Assembly: GCF_018614975.1 (NCBI RefSeq)
Contig: NZ_JAGGNR010000014.1
Span: forward strand, 248,001-312,000
Direction of reading: 5' to 3'
DNA from: Paenibacillus polymyxa
Lineage (GTDB): Bacteria; Bacillota; Bacilli; Paenibacillales; Paenibacillaceae
DNA: 64,000 nt
The notes beneath the pieces are model-generated. The model saw only the letters and a program-made list of their open reading frames with translations. It ran no database searches and was not told the DNA's origin. Below, piece after piece: positions 26,136 to 35,293 of this stretch. A program made the translations under genes and the position numbers. How positions within the stretch are numbered: position 1 is the first letter of the stretch; each line of letters opens with the position of its first letter.

Positions 26136-27071
26136 ATGAAAATCCGGTTGGTAAACAACGGTGTATTTATTCCGGTGGACGACATTCAGCAGGCGCTGAC
26201 TCCACCAGCGGAAGGATTTTACTGGATTGATGCAGACGTAGACGATTTGGCGGTACTTCAGCCGCTGTTCTTGATGCATGATCTGGCTGTGGAAGACTGT
26301 CTTAGTGACGAAGAACAACGTCCGAAGATTGAAATTTATGAGAACCATTATTTTATTGTGATTAATAGTATCCGTTTCGATGATGAAGAGATATTTCTAC
26401 GTGCGGTCAACTTATTCCTCGGCAGACATTTCATTATTAGTGTTACCAAGCAAAAGGTCAGCGAATTACGTACACTGAAACCAATCCTGTGGGAACAGGA
26501 AATCAGTACACCGGATCGTCTGCTGTATTTGCTGGTTGACTTGATTGTTGATAATTATTTCACCGTAGGTGACCGAATTGAAGCACGGATTGAGAAGCTT
26601 GAGGAAGACATTCTGATGCACACCAAAAAGTCACATCTGAATGAAATCATCGGGCTACGCAGTGAGATTCTGTGGCTGAAAAAAGTCCTTGGACCTCAGA
26701 AAGAGGTCATTAACACACTGAACAAAAAAGATCTGCGTCTCATCGATGATCAACTTCAAAAGTATTTTAGTGACATTTATGAGAATGCCGTAAAAATATC
26801 TGAAACCTTTGAGACATACCGCGACCTGATGGGCAACTTGCGAGAAGCCTACCAATCCAGTATTGCGAACCGGGCGAATGAGATCATGCGTGTATTTACC
26901 GCCATTACCACGGTCTTCATGCCGCTGACGGTCATTACCGGTATATACGGCATGAACTTTACGAATATGCCAGAGCTTAATTGGAAATACAGCTATTTTG
27001 TTGTGATTGGTCTGATGGTTACCCTGGGCCTGAGCATGTTCTTCATTTTCCGCAAGAAAGACTGGGTATGA
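26136..27071 (+). CDS. corA: CorA-family divalent metal transporter
   Basis: A Mg2+/Co2+ channel protein of 311 residues: a long cytoplasmic N-terminal domain with coiled-coil stalk helix (about 150-245) and two C-terminal TM helices, with the pore signature GMN in IYGMNFTNMPE at the end of TM1. It ends in a basic FRKKDWV tail. AGAAGGAG precedes the ATG. Expression likely depends on the long leader and the operator-like repeat upstream. A strong terminator follows. Confidence 0.92.
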   Translation: MKIRLVNNGVFIPVDDIQQALTPPAEGFYWIDADVDDLAVLQPLFLMHDLAVEDCLSDEEQRPKIEIYENHYFIVINSIRFDDEEIFLRAVNLFLGRHFIISVTKQKVSELRTLKPILWEQEISTPDRLLYLLVDLIVDNYFTVGDRIEARIEKLEEDILMHTKKSHLNEIIGLRSEILWLKKVLGPQKEVINTLNKKDLRLIDDQLQKYFSDIYENAVKISETFETYRDLMGNLREAYQSSIANRANEIMRVFTAITTVFMPLTVITGIYGMNFTNMPELNWKYSYFVVIGLMVTLGLSMFFIFRKKDWV

Positions 27072-27087
27072 ACTCGTATGAAATAAC

Positions 27088-27128
27088 AAAGACGAAGCGC
27101 TCCTCGGGGAGAAACGCCTCGTCTTTTT
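27088..27128 (+). terminator. Terminator of corA
   Basis: AAAGACGAaGCG pairs with CGCcTCGTCTTT across a loop and is followed by a run of seven T on the plus strand. Confidence 0.88.
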
Positions 27129-27141
27129 TTATTTCCGATCA

Positions 27142-28143
27142 TTAACCAACATGCTGCTCTGTCTCTGCGTGCCGACGAAAGCGGATTCGAATCATGCGCA
27201 GTCTTTCATAGACCTGCTCCAGACTTCCTCCATCAGGTTTCTCTCCTCCATACACCTTATGTAATACTGGCTTCAGGAACGTATCTCCCAGCTCCTCATA
27301 CGCACTCCATACGGCCTCTTGTTCGTTCTCTGGCATCACGGCCAGCTCCACATCAAGAAGACAATCGGTGTCATAACCTTCGTGATCCAGTGCCTCTAAC
27401 AGCTCAACCAACTCGCGTCGGGATAATCCGGATCGATTAACAATCTCCTCTAATGTATACCCTTCCTTCATACCTTCAAGCACCTGCTTGCGCGTGGTGA
27501 ACTTATCAAGTTCCTGCTTGTACTTCTGCTCTCTCTGCTTGTATAACCAACTCTCGTACTCTTCTTCCTTCAGAGCCGTGTATACCCAGTCCAGCGGGAA
27601 TGTCGTTGAACGCTCCAACCCGTTTGTAATCTCCATCCATTCCGTACCATACTCAGTCGCTTTGCTCTCTCCTACGCCCGGCAATTGCATCAGTTCATCC
27701 AGGGATTGCGGAACAAAGGCACTGATCAAACGCAGCAGACGATTCGTTGCAATAAAATACGGTGCCTTCCGGTCAGACACAGCTCTCTTCCTGCGCCATG
27801 TGCACAGATCCGTATATAATTGCTCATTGCCGTATAACTCACTGTAACAATGGAGCCGCTGTCCACCATAACTGCGTGACTTCAGATCATCATTCTCATG
27901 AAATAACCCCTGCAACTGCGGTCGGTACCCCTCACTCATCTGTATGGCAAGCTGATGACGGTAAATATGAAGCAGCTCCTCCCAAGAAGTTCCTTCATAC
28001 CAGATGCTGTCCTCACGCTCTCCTTCCTCGTAGCGGCTCCATCCCAGTTGCCAACCATCTTCCTCTTCCCCAATCCATAGCTGTGCATACTCTGCATTCT
28101 GATCTGACATTCTGGACAATCTGTTCATGAAAATGACTTCCAT
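27142..28143 (-). CDS. HRDC-domain protein of unknown function
   Basis: A 333-residue protein. An HRDC-type helical domain (about 125-195, APYFIATNRLLRLISAFVPQSLDELMQLPGVGESKATEYG) is the nucleic-acid-binding fold found in RecQ and RNase D. The C-terminal half has a helix-turn-helix-like segment (LEEIVNRSGLSRRELVELLEAL). No helicase or nuclease motor is present, so a DNA/RNA-binding accessory role is inferred. The ATG after AAAGGGAGGG is chosen; the open frame extends 49 codons upstream, but only across the neighbouring gene's terminator. Confidence 0.75.
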   Translation of the reverse strand: MEVIFMNRLSRMSDQNAEYAQLWIGEEEDGWQLGWSRYEEGEREDSIWYEGTSWEELLHIYRHQLAIQMSEGYRPQLQGLFHENDDLKSRSYGGQRLHCYSELYGNEQLYTDLCTWRRKRAVSDRKAPYFIATNRLLRLISAFVPQSLDELMQLPGVGESKATEYGTEWMEITNGLERSTTFPLDWVYTALKEEEYESWLYKQREQKYKQELDKFTTRKQVLEGMKEGYTLEEIVNRSGLSRRELVELLEALDHEGYDTDCLLDVELAVMPENEQEAVWSAYEELGDTFLKPVLHKVYGGEKPDGGSLEQVYERLRMIRIRFRRHAETEQHVG

Positions 28144-28206
28144 TTTCGTTCCCTCCCTTTGAATATTCAGCTTATACGAGTTAAAGATGCTACCTACAGG
28201 CAGCAC

Positions 28207-28247
28207 AAAAAACACCCCTCCTGCAAAATCCATGCAAGAGAGGTGCT
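28207..28247 (-). terminator. Terminator of the ROK kinase gene
   Basis: CACCTCTCTTGCA and TGCAGGAGGGGTG pair and are followed by TTTTTT on the minus strand. It lies in the leader of the HRDC gene, about 70 bp past the kinase stop. Confidence 0.85.
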
Positions 28248-28318
28248 TCCCCATTAACCGTGCTATGCTGTTGCCCATATCATACCACAATGGTAAAATT
28301 CGTCAATCCCTTAATGAT

Positions 28319-29197
28319 CTACTTATTCAATGCCAATTTGGCAAGCGCCAGCGAACCACATAGACCCGCATTGTCACCAAGTCCAGGTGAAACAACATAC
28401 TGGTCAATGTCGGATTGAAGTGCCGGATGCTGAACGTATCCAGCCAGCAACTCCTGCAGTTTGCTACGAACCATCGGGAACAGGTGCTCCTGCTTCATTA
28501 CTCCGCCACCCATGACGATTTTCTGCGGAGAGAGAATGAGAACATAATTCATCAGTGCGTGTGCCAGGTAATGTGCTTCGATCTCCCAAGCTTTATGATC
28601 TGCAGGCAGTTCATAAGCCGGTTGCTCCCAACGTTTGTTAATGGCTGGGCCAGCTGCAAGACCTTCAAGGCAGTCACCATGATACGGACAAAAACCTTCG
28701 TATGTATCCTCCGGATGTTTGCGTACAATGATATGTCCCATCTCTGGATGTGACAATCCATGGACCATTTTACCGCCAACCACAGCACCTGCACCAATAC
28801 CTGTACCCACAGTGATATACAGACAGCTCTCAAGACCTTGTGCAGCGCCCCAGGTTGCCTCTCCAAGTGCCGCACCATTCACATCCGTATCAAATGTCAT
28901 CGGTACATCAAAATGCTCCTTGAGCTTACCAATCACGTTATACTGTCCCCAATGTGGTTTTGGTGTTGTTGTGATATATCCATATGTTGGGCTTCCTTCA
29001 ATCGGATCAATCGGACCGAATGAACCCACACCCAGAGCTTCAATGCCTTTGCCTTCAAAAAATGAAATCACTTGAGCCATGGTCTCTTCCGGTGTTGTTG
29101 TTGGAAAACTTACGCGTTCCAGAACTTCTCCGTTTTCCGTGCCAATACCACATACAAATTTGGTCCCGCCTGCTTCAATTGCGCCTAAGATCGTCAT
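28319..29197 (-). CDS. ROK-family sugar kinase (fructokinase-like)
   Basis: A cytoplasmic ATP-dependent hexose kinase of 292 residues. It has the phosphate-1 motif (GAIEAGGTKFVCGIG), catalytic Asp in FDTDVNGAALGEATWGA, the ROK signature GTGIGAGAVVGGKMVHG, and a zinc site of the HxnCxHxxC kind (GHIIVR; FCPYHGDCLEG). Closest in pattern to B. subtilis GmuE/ScrK fructokinases. The ATG ten bases after GGGAG is preferred over a GTG three codons upstream. No sugar transporter is adjacent, so it may be a housekeeping fructokinase. Confidence 0.88.
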   Translation of the reverse strand: MTILGAIEAGGTKFVCGIGTENGEVLERVSFPTTTPEETMAQVISFFEGKGIEALGVGSFGPIDPIEGSPTYGYITTTPKPHWGQYNVIGKLKEHFDVPMTFDTDVNGAALGEATWGAAQGLESCLYITVGTGIGAGAVVGGKMVHGLSHPEMGHIIVRKHPEDTYEGFCPYHGDCLEGLAAGPAINKRWEQPAYELPADHKAWEIEAHYLAHALMNYVLILSPQKIVMGGGVMKQEHLFPMVRSKLQELLAGYVQHPALQSDIDQYVVSPGLGDNAGLCGSLALAKLALNK

Positions 29198-29269
29198 GTT
29201 AGTCACACTCCCAAGTTAGTTTAAAAAGGAATTCGGATTGCTTTACTTGATGACACTCTAATTATCCTG

Positions 29270-29956
29270 CTACTTGTTCTCCAGCTTGGACAATCGTTTC
29301 ATTAACGTTTGCCTCCAGCTGTCTGACAGCGCAGGAATGGCCAGCAACGCCTGAATACCATCGACATTTTCTTTCCCTTGATGCATAATTCGATTGGCTT
29401 CTAGAACCGTCATTGAGGCTGGATCGGTGCTGATCCGTCGAAATATCGATGAAGGCCCTACCTCACCTTCTTGCAGTACACGAAAGTAAAAGCCGGTATA
29501 TCCACTCTCCTGAAAATAAACAGGCAACTCCTTATAATCATACCTCGCACCCAGCTTGAAGCAAGGTTGTCTGGGCTGACTGACCTGTACCTTGGCTTCG
29601 CCCAACTCGTACACATCACCAATCCGGACGTCTTCTTCGGCACAGCCTTCAACTGTCAGATTTTCTCCACAAGCTCCCCAATCCAGCTTGCGATCCATCA
29701 GTTGTTCGAGCACCGGATAACGACTGTAATCGTATACACAAACGGCTTTGTCAGGACCGCCATGATGCACCAGATCCGCCTGCGCGTCCCCTGTCATCCC
29801 AGTGAATGACAGGAAAATCGCGTCGGATACAGGATGTTTCACAATGCCGCTCAGCACTTCACGCTTCTGCCCAGGGAGCGGCTGCGGCAGTCCTACATTA
29901 ATGGCCAGAACACCTGTATTGCCCTCCCCTGGCTTTCGATTCGATGTGAGTGTCAT
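29270..29956 (-). CDS. MOSC-domain protein (YiiM-like)
   Basis: A 228-residue protein with a MOSC beta-barrel (about 40-165; HHGGPDKAVCVYDYSRYPVLE and GACGENLTVEG) including the conserved Cys in QPRQPCFKLGARYD, and a C-terminal three-helix '3-alpha' domain. YiiM-type proteins help molybdenum-cofactor-dependent reduction of N-hydroxylated purines. The start at MTLTSNRK is about ten bases from GGGAGG; two earlier in-frame ATGs overlap or abut the ribosome site. Confidence 0.83.
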   Translation of the reverse strand: MTLTSNRKPGEGNTGVLAINVGLPQPLPGQKREVLSGIVKHPVSDAIFLSFTGMTGDAQADLVHHGGPDKAVCVYDYSRYPVLEQLMDRKLDWGACGENLTVEGCAEEDVRIGDVYELGEAKVQVSQPRQPCFKLGARYDYKELPVYFQESGYTGFYFRVLQEGEVGPSSIFRRISTDPASMTVLEANRIMHQGKENVDGIQALLAIPALSDSWRQTLMKRLSKLENK

Positions 29957-29986
29957 TTGCGTCATACCTCCCATAATCACTTTCTT

Positions 29987-31093
29987 TTAACGCACAGAGC
30001 CGCCAAATACCAGTGTATTACTCAAGAGCCGGCCTGGTGAAGTCAGCATTTTGCCCCCGGCATACATACCCGAGGAAGCACCGCCATCCAGATTCATGGC
30101 CTGCTTCGCACCAAGCTTCTGCATCACCGCTGCCCACTCCTTGATTGTTGCTCCGGAAACGGTAGCCAGCATAACAGAACCGTCCGCCATGATCGCAATA
30201 CCACTTCTGGCTCCGGAAGCATTAAGAATCTTGGCATCCTTGAAACCTTCGCTCGTTGGATTTACAGCTACTTTGCCGTCTTTCACCAGACGGGGTCCTG
30301 CTCCCACAGCGGTCACTACATCTTGCCAAGGAATCTCTTTACCTGCTGCGTTAGTATATCTGTAATTCATTTCTACGGTTGAACCTACTGTGAAACGGTC
30401 CGAAGAAGACTTTTGATTGCCTGTAAAGACTAATACTGAGCCATTCTTAGGAATCGCTACATTTGTATTGGGCACTTTTTTGGTCACGATACCTTTCTCC
30501 ATGACAACCGCAGTGCCACCTTTGAACCCGACTGTAGCACCTCGTTCAGGCGTATACAGCATTGATATGCTCGCGTTCGCTGAAGGTGTTCGATTAATAA
30601 AAGTTGCATACCAACTGCGTGATTTGCCTTTTGTATCCGTTACTTTACCTGTCAAACTCACCTGAAGTGAATCCATGATTGCTGAGCCGTCTTCCTTAAA
30701 TCCGATGGATGTTCCGTATCTTCCAATATGTATGACCTTGCCATTTGCTATTAACATGCCATATGGATCCGGTGCTCCGTTATATGCTTCAAAAAATGCT
30801 CCGTTAATGGCTGCTTGTGCGCCATAGGCTTTTACAATCGACGGCAGTGTTGCCGTCTGGCCAACTTGTTTCTTCGCGAGTCCCACGGTAACCGGTGTTC
30901 CCTTTGGAATCGAAACGGTCTGTACGGTGAAATTACGTCCTGCTGCTTTTACTTTCTGTACTTTGGTGCTGATTGCTGCTTTGGCATCCACTGTCTGTGG
31001 GGCACTTACTGCTCCCGAAAGAATTACGGGCAAGGCCAGGACGAGGGCCATAGCCCCTGTCCACCACTTTTTGCCTGTTCGTACGTTCTGCAT
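29987..31093 (-). CDS. Secreted phosphodiester glycosidase-family protein
   Basis: A 368-residue exported protein with a signal peptide (basic start RTGKKWW, hydrophobic 12-30, cleavage near VDA) and a NAGPA-type domain (about 100-365), signatures AAINGAFFEAYNGAPDPYG, GARSGIAIMADG and AMNLDGGASSGM. Relatives remove or hydrolyse phosphodiester-linked sugars and occur with exopolysaccharide or wall genes; the substrate here is unknown. The start is five bases after the exonuclease stop; a GTG overlapping that stop (GTGA) is an alternative giving three more residues. Confidence 0.85.
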   Translation of the reverse strand: MQNVRTGKKWWTGAMALVLALPVILSGAVSAPQTVDAKAAISTKVQKVKAAGRNFTVQTVSIPKGTPVTVGLAKKQVGQTATLPSIVKAYGAQAAINGAFFEAYNGAPDPYGMLIANGKVIHIGRYGTSIGFKEDGSAIMDSLQVSLTGKVTDTKGKSRSWYATFINRTPSANASISMLYTPERGATVGFKGGTAVVMEKGIVTKKVPNTNVAIPKNGSVLVFTGNQKSSSDRFTVGSTVEMNYRYTNAAGKEIPWQDVVTAVGAGPRLVKDGKVAVNPTSEGFKDAKILNASGARSGIAIMADGSVMLATVSGATIKEWAAVMQKLGAKQAMNLDGGASSGMYAGGKMLTSPGRLLSNTLVFGGSVR

Positions 31094-31098
31094 GTTGC

Positions 31099-31992
31099 TC
31101 ACCCTATTGCCACTCCCATCCAAGAGCCAAGGCTCTTCATCTCAAGTTGTTCAAACTTGTCCATCACCATATCCGGATCAAGACGCAATTCACAGATATC
31201 CAGCGCACAGGCAACCGGAACAGCACAATGAATCTCTGCCAGTTTGCGGGACAGATGAAGCATGTCCAGATCATTCTCAATCTTGTTACGCACCGAAGGG
31301 GTCAGTTTATCCATGTTGCTCAAAATCCCTTCAATGGAGCCGTATTCCTGTACAAGCTTCAACGCTGTTTTCTCACCAATTCCCCGTACTCCGGGATAAT
31401 TGTCGCTGGCATCTCCCATCAGACCCTTCATGTCAATGACTTGACGAGGTGTAAGTTGTTTCTCGGCCATGAGCGTTTCAGGGTTGTACACCATGTAGTT
31501 GCCATGGCCTTTTTTCATAATAATGATACTCGTGCGGTCATTAATCAGTTGTAGCATGTCATGGTCACCCGTCAGTACCATTACATTCATATCGGTCTCT
31601 TCGGTGTAATACTTAGCAAGCGTTCCGATGCAATCGTCGGCTTCGAAGCCTTGTGCACCTATATTCGGAATACCCAGGCTATCCATCACTTCACGGATCA
31701 GGGCAAACTGGGGAATCAGGTCATCCGGAGCTTCGGCCCGGTTGCCTTTGTAGGCTGCATATTCTTCACCGCGGAACGTCTTACCGCCCATATCCCAACA
31801 ACATACGACATGACTTGGCCCAAAAGTCTGAACCGCATCCCAGAAATAACGGATAAATCCGTAGACTGCGTTGGTAGGCAATCCTGCCTTTGTACGTCTG
31901 ATATATCCGCTTGCAGATGTCGCATAAAAAGCACGGAACAACACCGCCATACCGTCTACCAGCAACAAAGTAGGTTCATTACGTTGATTCAC
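31099..31992 (-). CDS. ypcP: 5'-3' exonuclease (PolI N-terminal type)
   Basis: A stand-alone flap/5'-3' exonuclease of 297 residues, close to B. subtilis YpcP (296). Metal-binding acidic residues are seen in LLLVDGMAVLFRAFYA, GFEADDCIGTLA, VLTGDHDMLQL and GLMGDASDNYPGVRGIGEKTA (H3TH helix-hairpin-helix). It probably removes RNA primers as a backup to DNA polymerase I. The GTG after AGGAGAG is taken as start; earlier in-frame ATGs add 10-20 poorly supported residues. It is coupled to the downstream secreted protein gene. Confidence 0.9.
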   Translation of the reverse strand: MNQRNEPTLLLVDGMAVLFRAFYATSASGYIRRTKAGLPTNAVYGFIRYFWDAVQTFGPSHVVCCWDMGGKTFRGEEYAAYKGNRAEAPDDLIPQFALIREVMDSLGIPNIGAQGFEADDCIGTLAKYYTEETDMNVMVLTGDHDMLQLINDRTSIIIMKKGHGNYMVYNPETLMAEKQLTPRQVIDMKGLMGDASDNYPGVRGIGEKTALKLVQEYGSIEGILSNMDKLTPSVRNKIENDLDMLHLSRKLAEIHCAVPVACALDICELRLDPDMVMDKFEQLEMKSLGSWMGVAIG

Positions 31993-32083
31993 TTGAATTT
32001 GTTCTCTCCTATCTAAATCTAGCATATAAAATATCGAAACTAATTCTATCATTATAGCATAGTTCCGCCAACCATCGTTCAGC

Positions 32084-32118
32084 CAAAAAAGCCCTGAATT
32101 TCGAACAATTCAAGGCTG
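32084..32118 (-). terminator. Terminator of the Spx/ArsC-like gene
   Basis: AGCCTTGAATT pairs with AATTCAGGGCT, followed by TTTTTT on the minus strand. Confidence 0.85.
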
Positions 32119-32131
32119 ATATTCAGCGCGT

Positions 32132-32497
32132 TTATGCGTTATTCCATTCCTGCTCGTACGTTTCTTCCTTGAATCCAACCGTCACCTTTTCCCCATCCGT
32201 AACGATCGGACGTTTGATTAGACGACCATTGGAAGCCAGTAAACGAATCTGTTCATCAGCGGACATGCCCGGAAGCTTGTCCTTCAGTTGTTGTTCTTTG
32301 TACACTTCCCCACTCGTATTAAAGAACTTTTTCACTTCCAGTCCGCTCTTTTGGATGAGTTCTGTTAGTTCAGGTTCGGATGGCGGTGAGTCAAAAATAG
32401 GGATTAACTCCAGCTCATGTCCTTGAGCTTCAAGCCATTTTACAGCTTTGCGGCATGTGCCGCATTTGGCATATTGATATACTTTTAAGTTACTCAT
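32132..32497 (-). CDS. ArsC/Spx-family thioredoxin-fold protein (YusI-like)
   Basis: A 121-residue protein with the ArsC-family fold: redox pair Cys12 and Cys15 in KCGTCRKAVKWL, and RPIVTDG near the C-terminus. It lacks the RNA-polymerase-binding features I would expect of Spx proper and most resembles YusI/YffB-type members of unknown function. The ATG ten bases after AGGAGG is used; the open frame continues 32 codons upstream with low-quality sequence. Confidence 0.8.
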   Translation of the reverse strand: MSNLKVYQYAKCGTCRKAVKWLEAQGHELELIPIFDSPPSEPELTELIQKSGLEVKKFFNTSGEVYKEQQLKDKLPGMSADEQIRLLASNGRLIKRPIVTDGEKVTVGFKEETYEQEWNNA

Positions 32498-32893
32498 GGT
32501 ATGTGTTCCTCCTGTGGCTCCGGTTTCGACTTCTCGCTTCCCTTGGTTTGCTTCGCAAATCCAAAAGTCGCTCCAAATCGATACCATCGCCATGTAATTT
32601 TACTGACTTTGGCGAATGAGATTAAAACACACATTCGCTATATTTTTTGGGTCAAAATCTTACAGCTTTTATATCCTTAAAAGCTTTTGAGATTTGAATT
32701 CTTGAAATATTTAACATGAAATGGGTAAACATCAATACATTAAACCATAAAGATTAGCCTACGGCATACTGTTCGGGTGCAGGAAGCATCCCTCACAAGG
32801 ATTAGCAAACAGCATTGAACCCCAAACAGGACGGGCCTTGCACAAGCTACCGCAAAGGGTTCATATCTTAGGGAAGTGCTCCGACGCTCTCTC
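32498..32893. other. Unexplained 396-bp intergenic region
   Basis: The right half can fold on the minus strand: TGAACCC pairs with GGGTTCA around an inner hairpin (about 32815-32865), followed by GGATGC/GCATCC-type pairing. The frame through it has no ribosome site. It follows the pseudouridine synthase stop and has no classical terminator, so it may be a 3' UTR or a small RNA. Confidence 0.35.
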
Positions 32894-33877
32894 TTAGAGC
32901 ATCTCCCTTGGAGCTGCCTCATCATTCAAACGCTTCTCTAGCGCAGCCATATCTGCTGGAAAAGGGGCCTCGAATGTCATAACTTCCTGTAGAATGGGAT
33001 GTTCGAACGTCAATTCACAAGCGTGTAATGCCTGACGTTCGATCCAGCTGTCCCGTCCTTCCCGAACAGCCATGGTCTGCTCATCAATTTCATGCACAGA
33101 TAGTGTCTTGTACATTCGATCACCGATCAATGGGCAACCGATGGACGTCATATGTACCCTGATCTGATGGGTTCTGCCACTTTCCAGCTTGAGGCTTATC
33201 GCACTGGCGCTGCCCCCTGACCACCGTGTTACGGTCGTGTATAGCGTTCTTGCAGCGTAACCATCAGGTGTTACGATTCGGCGGTGTGGCTCTTCAGGAT
33301 CGCGGTCAATCGGTCCATCCACAGACCCATGTTCCGGGACAGGGCTGCCGTGCACAAGTGCAATATATTTCTTGTCCACTGTTCCAGCAATCATCTGTTC
33401 AGAGACATGCTGATGCACATAAGGATTCTTGGCTATCGCCAGCACTCCTGACGTCTCCTGATCAAGCCGATGAATCGGTCTGAACCGGAAGCGCTCGCCC
33501 TTGGTTTTCCAGTAATGAACAACGCCATTCGCCAAAGTACCCGTGTAATGTCCATGTGTCGGATGAACGATGATGCCCGCATCCTTGTTGACAATAAGCA
33601 AGTGCTCGTCTTCATACAGAACGGTAAAGGGAATAGGTTCAGGCAAAATATCATCCGATTCCTCTTGCTCCATCCGAACTTCAACGACATCGCCCGCAGT
33701 TACCTTGACGCTAATGTATACACGTTCTCCATTAAGCATGACACCTTGCTCGGTCAGCTTGATTTTGGACAAAAGTTTACGCGATACCAGCAGACGGCGC
33801 TGAAGCACGGTCTTCAGCAGCCAGCCATCTTCTTGTTCGGTCACCGTGTAGACAATCGGCGAATAATATTGGCTCAT
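32894..33877 (-). CDS. RluA-family pseudouridine synthase
   Basis: A 327-residue enzyme isomerising specific uridines of rRNA (RluD/YjbO group). An N-terminal S4-like RNA-binding domain (about 15-75) precedes the catalytic domain with the active-site Asp in PIHRLDQETSGVLAIAK, then RTHQIRVHM. Its start overlaps the end of the PduO gene by four bases. The target position cannot be told from sequence. Confidence 0.9.
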   Translation of the reverse strand: MSQYYSPIVYTVTEQEDGWLLKTVLQRRLLVSRKLLSKIKLTEQGVMLNGERVYISVKVTAGDVVEVRMEQEESDDILPEPIPFTVLYEDEHLLIVNKDAGIIVHPTHGHYTGTLANGVVHYWKTKGERFRFRPIHRLDQETSGVLAIAKNPYVHQHVSEQMIAGTVDKKYIALVHGSPVPEHGSVDGPIDRDPEEPHRRIVTPDGYAARTLYTTVTRWSGGSASAISLKLESGRTHQIRVHMTSIGCPLIGDRMYKTLSVHEIDEQTMAVREGRDSWIERQALHACELTFEHPILQEVMTFEAPFPADMAALEKRLNDEAAPREML

Positions 33878-34449
33878 TCTTTGCGGCGGAAGACTTTTTT
33901 GCTCCGCACATATTCAATATCCGCCACCTGTTGTCTCGCGTTGGCCGTCCGTGCAACCACAAAGAAGTAATCAGACAGTCGGTTTAAGTACCGTCGTACA
34001 GACGGGTTAATGTCCGTATGTTGTCCGAGTGTAACCGTGCGACGCTCTGCACGACGACATACAGTACGGCACACATGAAGAGCAGAGGACAACTGACTGC
34101 CACCAGGAATAATGAACCGTTCCACTTTTGGATTCTCTGCATCATACTGGTCGATCCATTGTTCCAGACGTGTGACCATATCATCTCTCACCTTATATTT
34201 GGTCTCACTAATCTTCACAAAGGCCAGATCCGACCCGCAATCAAACAATTCTTGCTGAACTTCCAGCAGATGTTCACGCAGATCTTCGAATTCGCCTTGA
34301 GCAGAGTCAATAAGGCTGATCGCCTGGCCTACAAAACAGTTCAATTCATCAATCGTGCCATAAGCCTCAACCCGGTCATCATCCTTGATGACGCGTCCAC
34401 CGATGACCGAAGTCTGTCCTTCGTCACCTGTTCGTGTATATATGCCCAT
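33874..34449 (-). CDS. PduO-type cob(I)alamin adenosyltransferase
   Basis: Transfers adenosyl from ATP to cob(I)alamin or precursors. The 191 residues show the ATP-binding start MGIYTRTGDEGQTSV, YGTIDELNCFVG, FIIPGG, and CRRAERR with LNRLSDYFFVVAR, all family signatures (B. subtilis YvqK). GGAGGG precedes the ATG. It forms an operon with the overlapping pseudouridine synthase, a common but functionally unexplained pairing. A CobU-like gene is 0.9 kb away on the same strand. Confidence 0.92.
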   Translation of the reverse strand: MGIYTRTGDEGQTSVIGGRVIKDDDRVEAYGTIDELNCFVGQAISLIDSAQGEFEDLREHLLEVQQELFDCGSDLAFVKISETKYKVRDDMVTRLEQWIDQYDAENPKVERFIIPGGSQLSSALHVCRTVCRRAERRTVTLGQHTDINPSVRRYLNRLSDYFFVVARTANARQQVADIEYVRSKKVFRRKE

Positions 34450-34597
34450 CGTTATCCCTCCAATTGGTAATATAATAATGAATACGGGAATGCCATTTTT
34501 TCAGAAACCCCTCTATCGCTTTACACGTATATAAGAATTGGTGTGCTCTGCCGAGTATACGACAAATCGAAGGAAACCAAAAGTAAAGGAGACGATT

Positions 34598-35209
34598 ATG
34601 CAAAACTGGATAACCGATTTCATGGAACAATACGGTTACATAGGCATTGCACTCATTATTGCTCTTGAGAACGTATTTCCTCCGATTCCATCCGAAATCA
34701 TCTTGCCGTTTGGCGGTTTCATGACAACCTATACTAGTCTCACTCTTCCAGGTGTTATTATCGCCGCAACCATTGGCTCCGTCCTTGGTGCTGTGATGCT
34801 GTATGGTATTGGTCTACTCATTGACGTCGAACGCCTTGAGAAACTTGTGGAACGCTGGGGACATGTTCTGCGCATCAAAAAGGAGGATATTCACCGTGTC
34901 GATGCATGGTTTGACAAATATGGCATGTGGACCGTATTATTCTGCCGAATGGTTCCCCTCGTCCGTAGTCTGATCTCCATTCCCGCAGGCATGTCCAATA
35001 TGAAATTTGGTTTATTCCTTCTCTTTACAACCATTGGTACATTGATCTGGAATGTCATTCTTGTCTGCGTTGGTGCTGCGCTTGGCGCATCATGGGAGAG
35101 CATTTTGCACTTTATGGACGTCTATTCCATTGTAGTGTACGTCATTCTGGCCATCATTGTCATCGGATGTATCATCTGGTGGATCAGACGTGGCAAAAAG
35201 CAGAAATAA
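34598..35209 (+). CDS. DedA-family membrane protein
   Basis: A 203-residue protein of the DedA/SNARE-associated (VTT) family with about five hydrophobic segments. Family marks are ENVFPPIPSEIILPFGGF and FCRMVPLVRSLISIPAGMSNMKFGLF. Members act in lipid recycling; several are undecaprenyl-phosphate or phosphatidylethanolamine flippases. The ATG after AAAGGAG gives MQNWITDF; the frame upstream of it is not preceded by a ribosome site. Confidence 0.9.
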   Translation: MQNWITDFMEQYGYIGIALIIALENVFPPIPSEIILPFGGFMTTYTSLTLPGVIIAATIGSVLGAVMLYGIGLLIDVERLEKLVERWGHVLRIKKEDIHRVDAWFDKYGMWTVLFCRMVPLVRSLISIPAGMSNMKFGLFLLFTTIGTLIWNVILVCVGAALGASWESILHFMDVYSIVVYVILAIIVIGCIIWWIRRGKKQK

Positions 35210-35229
35210 AAAGAATAGATTAATTAATA

Positions 35230-35270
35230 AAGCCTCCTCGCCACCAATTCGTGGTTAAGGAGGCTTCTTT
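35230..35270. terminator. Bidirectional terminator between dedA-like and cobU-like genes
   Basis: AGCCTCCT pairs with AGGAGGCT with an inner CCAC/GTGG stem. T-rich sequence follows on the plus strand (TTCTTTACTT), and on the minus strand TTTATTAATT. Confidence 0.75.
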
Positions 35271-35293
35271 ACTTCACCCGTTATGTCATCTCA

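Noticed and set aside
32740-32925. A 61-codon minus-strand frame in the gap after the pseudouridine synthase gene
   Set aside because: Overlaps the end of that gene, no ribosome site, atypical composition.
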